Shown here: one piece after another, positions 41,313 through 41,397 of the stretch
How the letters are laid out: each line of letters starts with the position of its first letter
Numbering within the stretch: the first letter of the stretch is position 1
Notes under the pieces: generated by a model
The model's input: only the letters and a program-made list of their open reading frames with translations
What the model was told of the DNA's origin: nothing
The model's database searches: none
Translations under genes and position numbers: made by a program
Virus record (IMG/VR): IMGVR_UViG_3300030329_004626
Coordinates: 1 to 41,397 of that record
Length of the DNA stretch: 41,397 bases
Strand: one strand, 5' to 3'
Origin: a virus

Positions 41313-41397
41313 TTATGCAATTTGCCAGTCTGCAGTAACAAGTCTTCTTACTTTTGTCAATAAAGGGGCATCTGCATCGTCAGAGCTATGATGTGGG
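41313..41397 (-). CDS. 3' end of upstream gene (possibly terminase)
   Basis: The minus-strand frame is open from the window edge to TAA 41315-41313, giving 27 residues ending KVRRLVTADWQIA. In tailed phages the gene before the portal is usually the terminase large subunit, so that is the likely identity, but the visible part carries no diagnostic motif. The stop lies upstream of the portal promoter. Confidence 0.5.
   Translation of the reverse strand, partial: PHHSSDDADAPLLTKVRRLVTADWQIA

Noticed and set aside
1-41397. CRISPR array, insertion sequence, toxin-antitoxin or restriction-modification genes
   Set aside because: No regularly spaced identical repeats, no transposase motifs with inverted ends, and no motifs of such systems were found. 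The HTH in the 1100-1888 protein is better explained as a phage regulator.

Overview
The window is a continuous piece of an AT-rich tailed double-stranded DNA phage genome (or an unbroken prophage segment) whose two ends both cut through genes. It reads as a temperate, short-tailed (podovirus-like) phage. There is a P22-like portal, a scaffold, a capsid protein with SU10-family-like signatures, small neck genes, a large nozzle/hub-like protein and three consecutive ejection/internal virion proteins. No tape measure, major tail protein or sheath is visible. Tandem tyrosine recombinases, an attachment-site-like region and a divergent HTH regulator point to lysogeny. Clear AGGAGG-like ribosome binding sites say the host uses Shine-Dalgarno initiation; the host cannot be named from this sequence.

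Layout. (1) 1-999: end of an unrecognised gene, closed by a long-loop hairpin. (2) 1100-1888 (minus): HTH regulator with a well-placed internal start, and an operator-like array at 1905-1980. (3) 2064-10956 (plus): the early operon. It holds small unknown proteins, a DUF932-like protein, a Sak3/DUF1071-like annealing protein, a primase-polymerase/RecA-fold helicase fusion, a PD-(D/E)XK Holliday junction resolvase, tiny membrane peptides and several small zinc-ribbon proteins. Gaps in this region repeatedly hold hairpins with unusually long loops. (4) 10953-12714 (minus): two related tyrosine recombinases, each missing a different catalytic residue. (5) 12715-13022: no protein gene; it holds the first 58 nt of a tRNA-Leu(GAG) between direct and inverted GCTAC repeats, plus a plus-strand terminator-like hairpin. 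(6) 13023-41397 (minus): the late block. In transcription order it runs: end of an unknown gene (possibly terminase), a consensus sigma70 promoter, portal, scaffold, capsid, decoration-like protein, neck genes, an S74 fibre, a lysis cassette with M15 endopeptidase, a metallophosphatase, the nozzle-like protein, ejection proteins, and a 3119-residue giant.

The main discovery candidate is that giant (14116-23475). Residues about 970-1560 carry, in order, motifs expected of a two-barrel RNA polymerase of the QDE-1/YonO/crAss-phage gp66 superfamily: a DGYG segment (D975), an FKGG lysine (K1017), a DVDGD metal-binding loop (1395-1399) and matching downstream motifs. Its position among ejection proteins suggests a polymerase packaged in the virion and injected with the DNA. 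A phage combining such an enzyme with a lysogeny module, and with a sigma70 promoter in front of its late genes, would be unusual. Family assignments come from reading motifs by eye; no database search was run.
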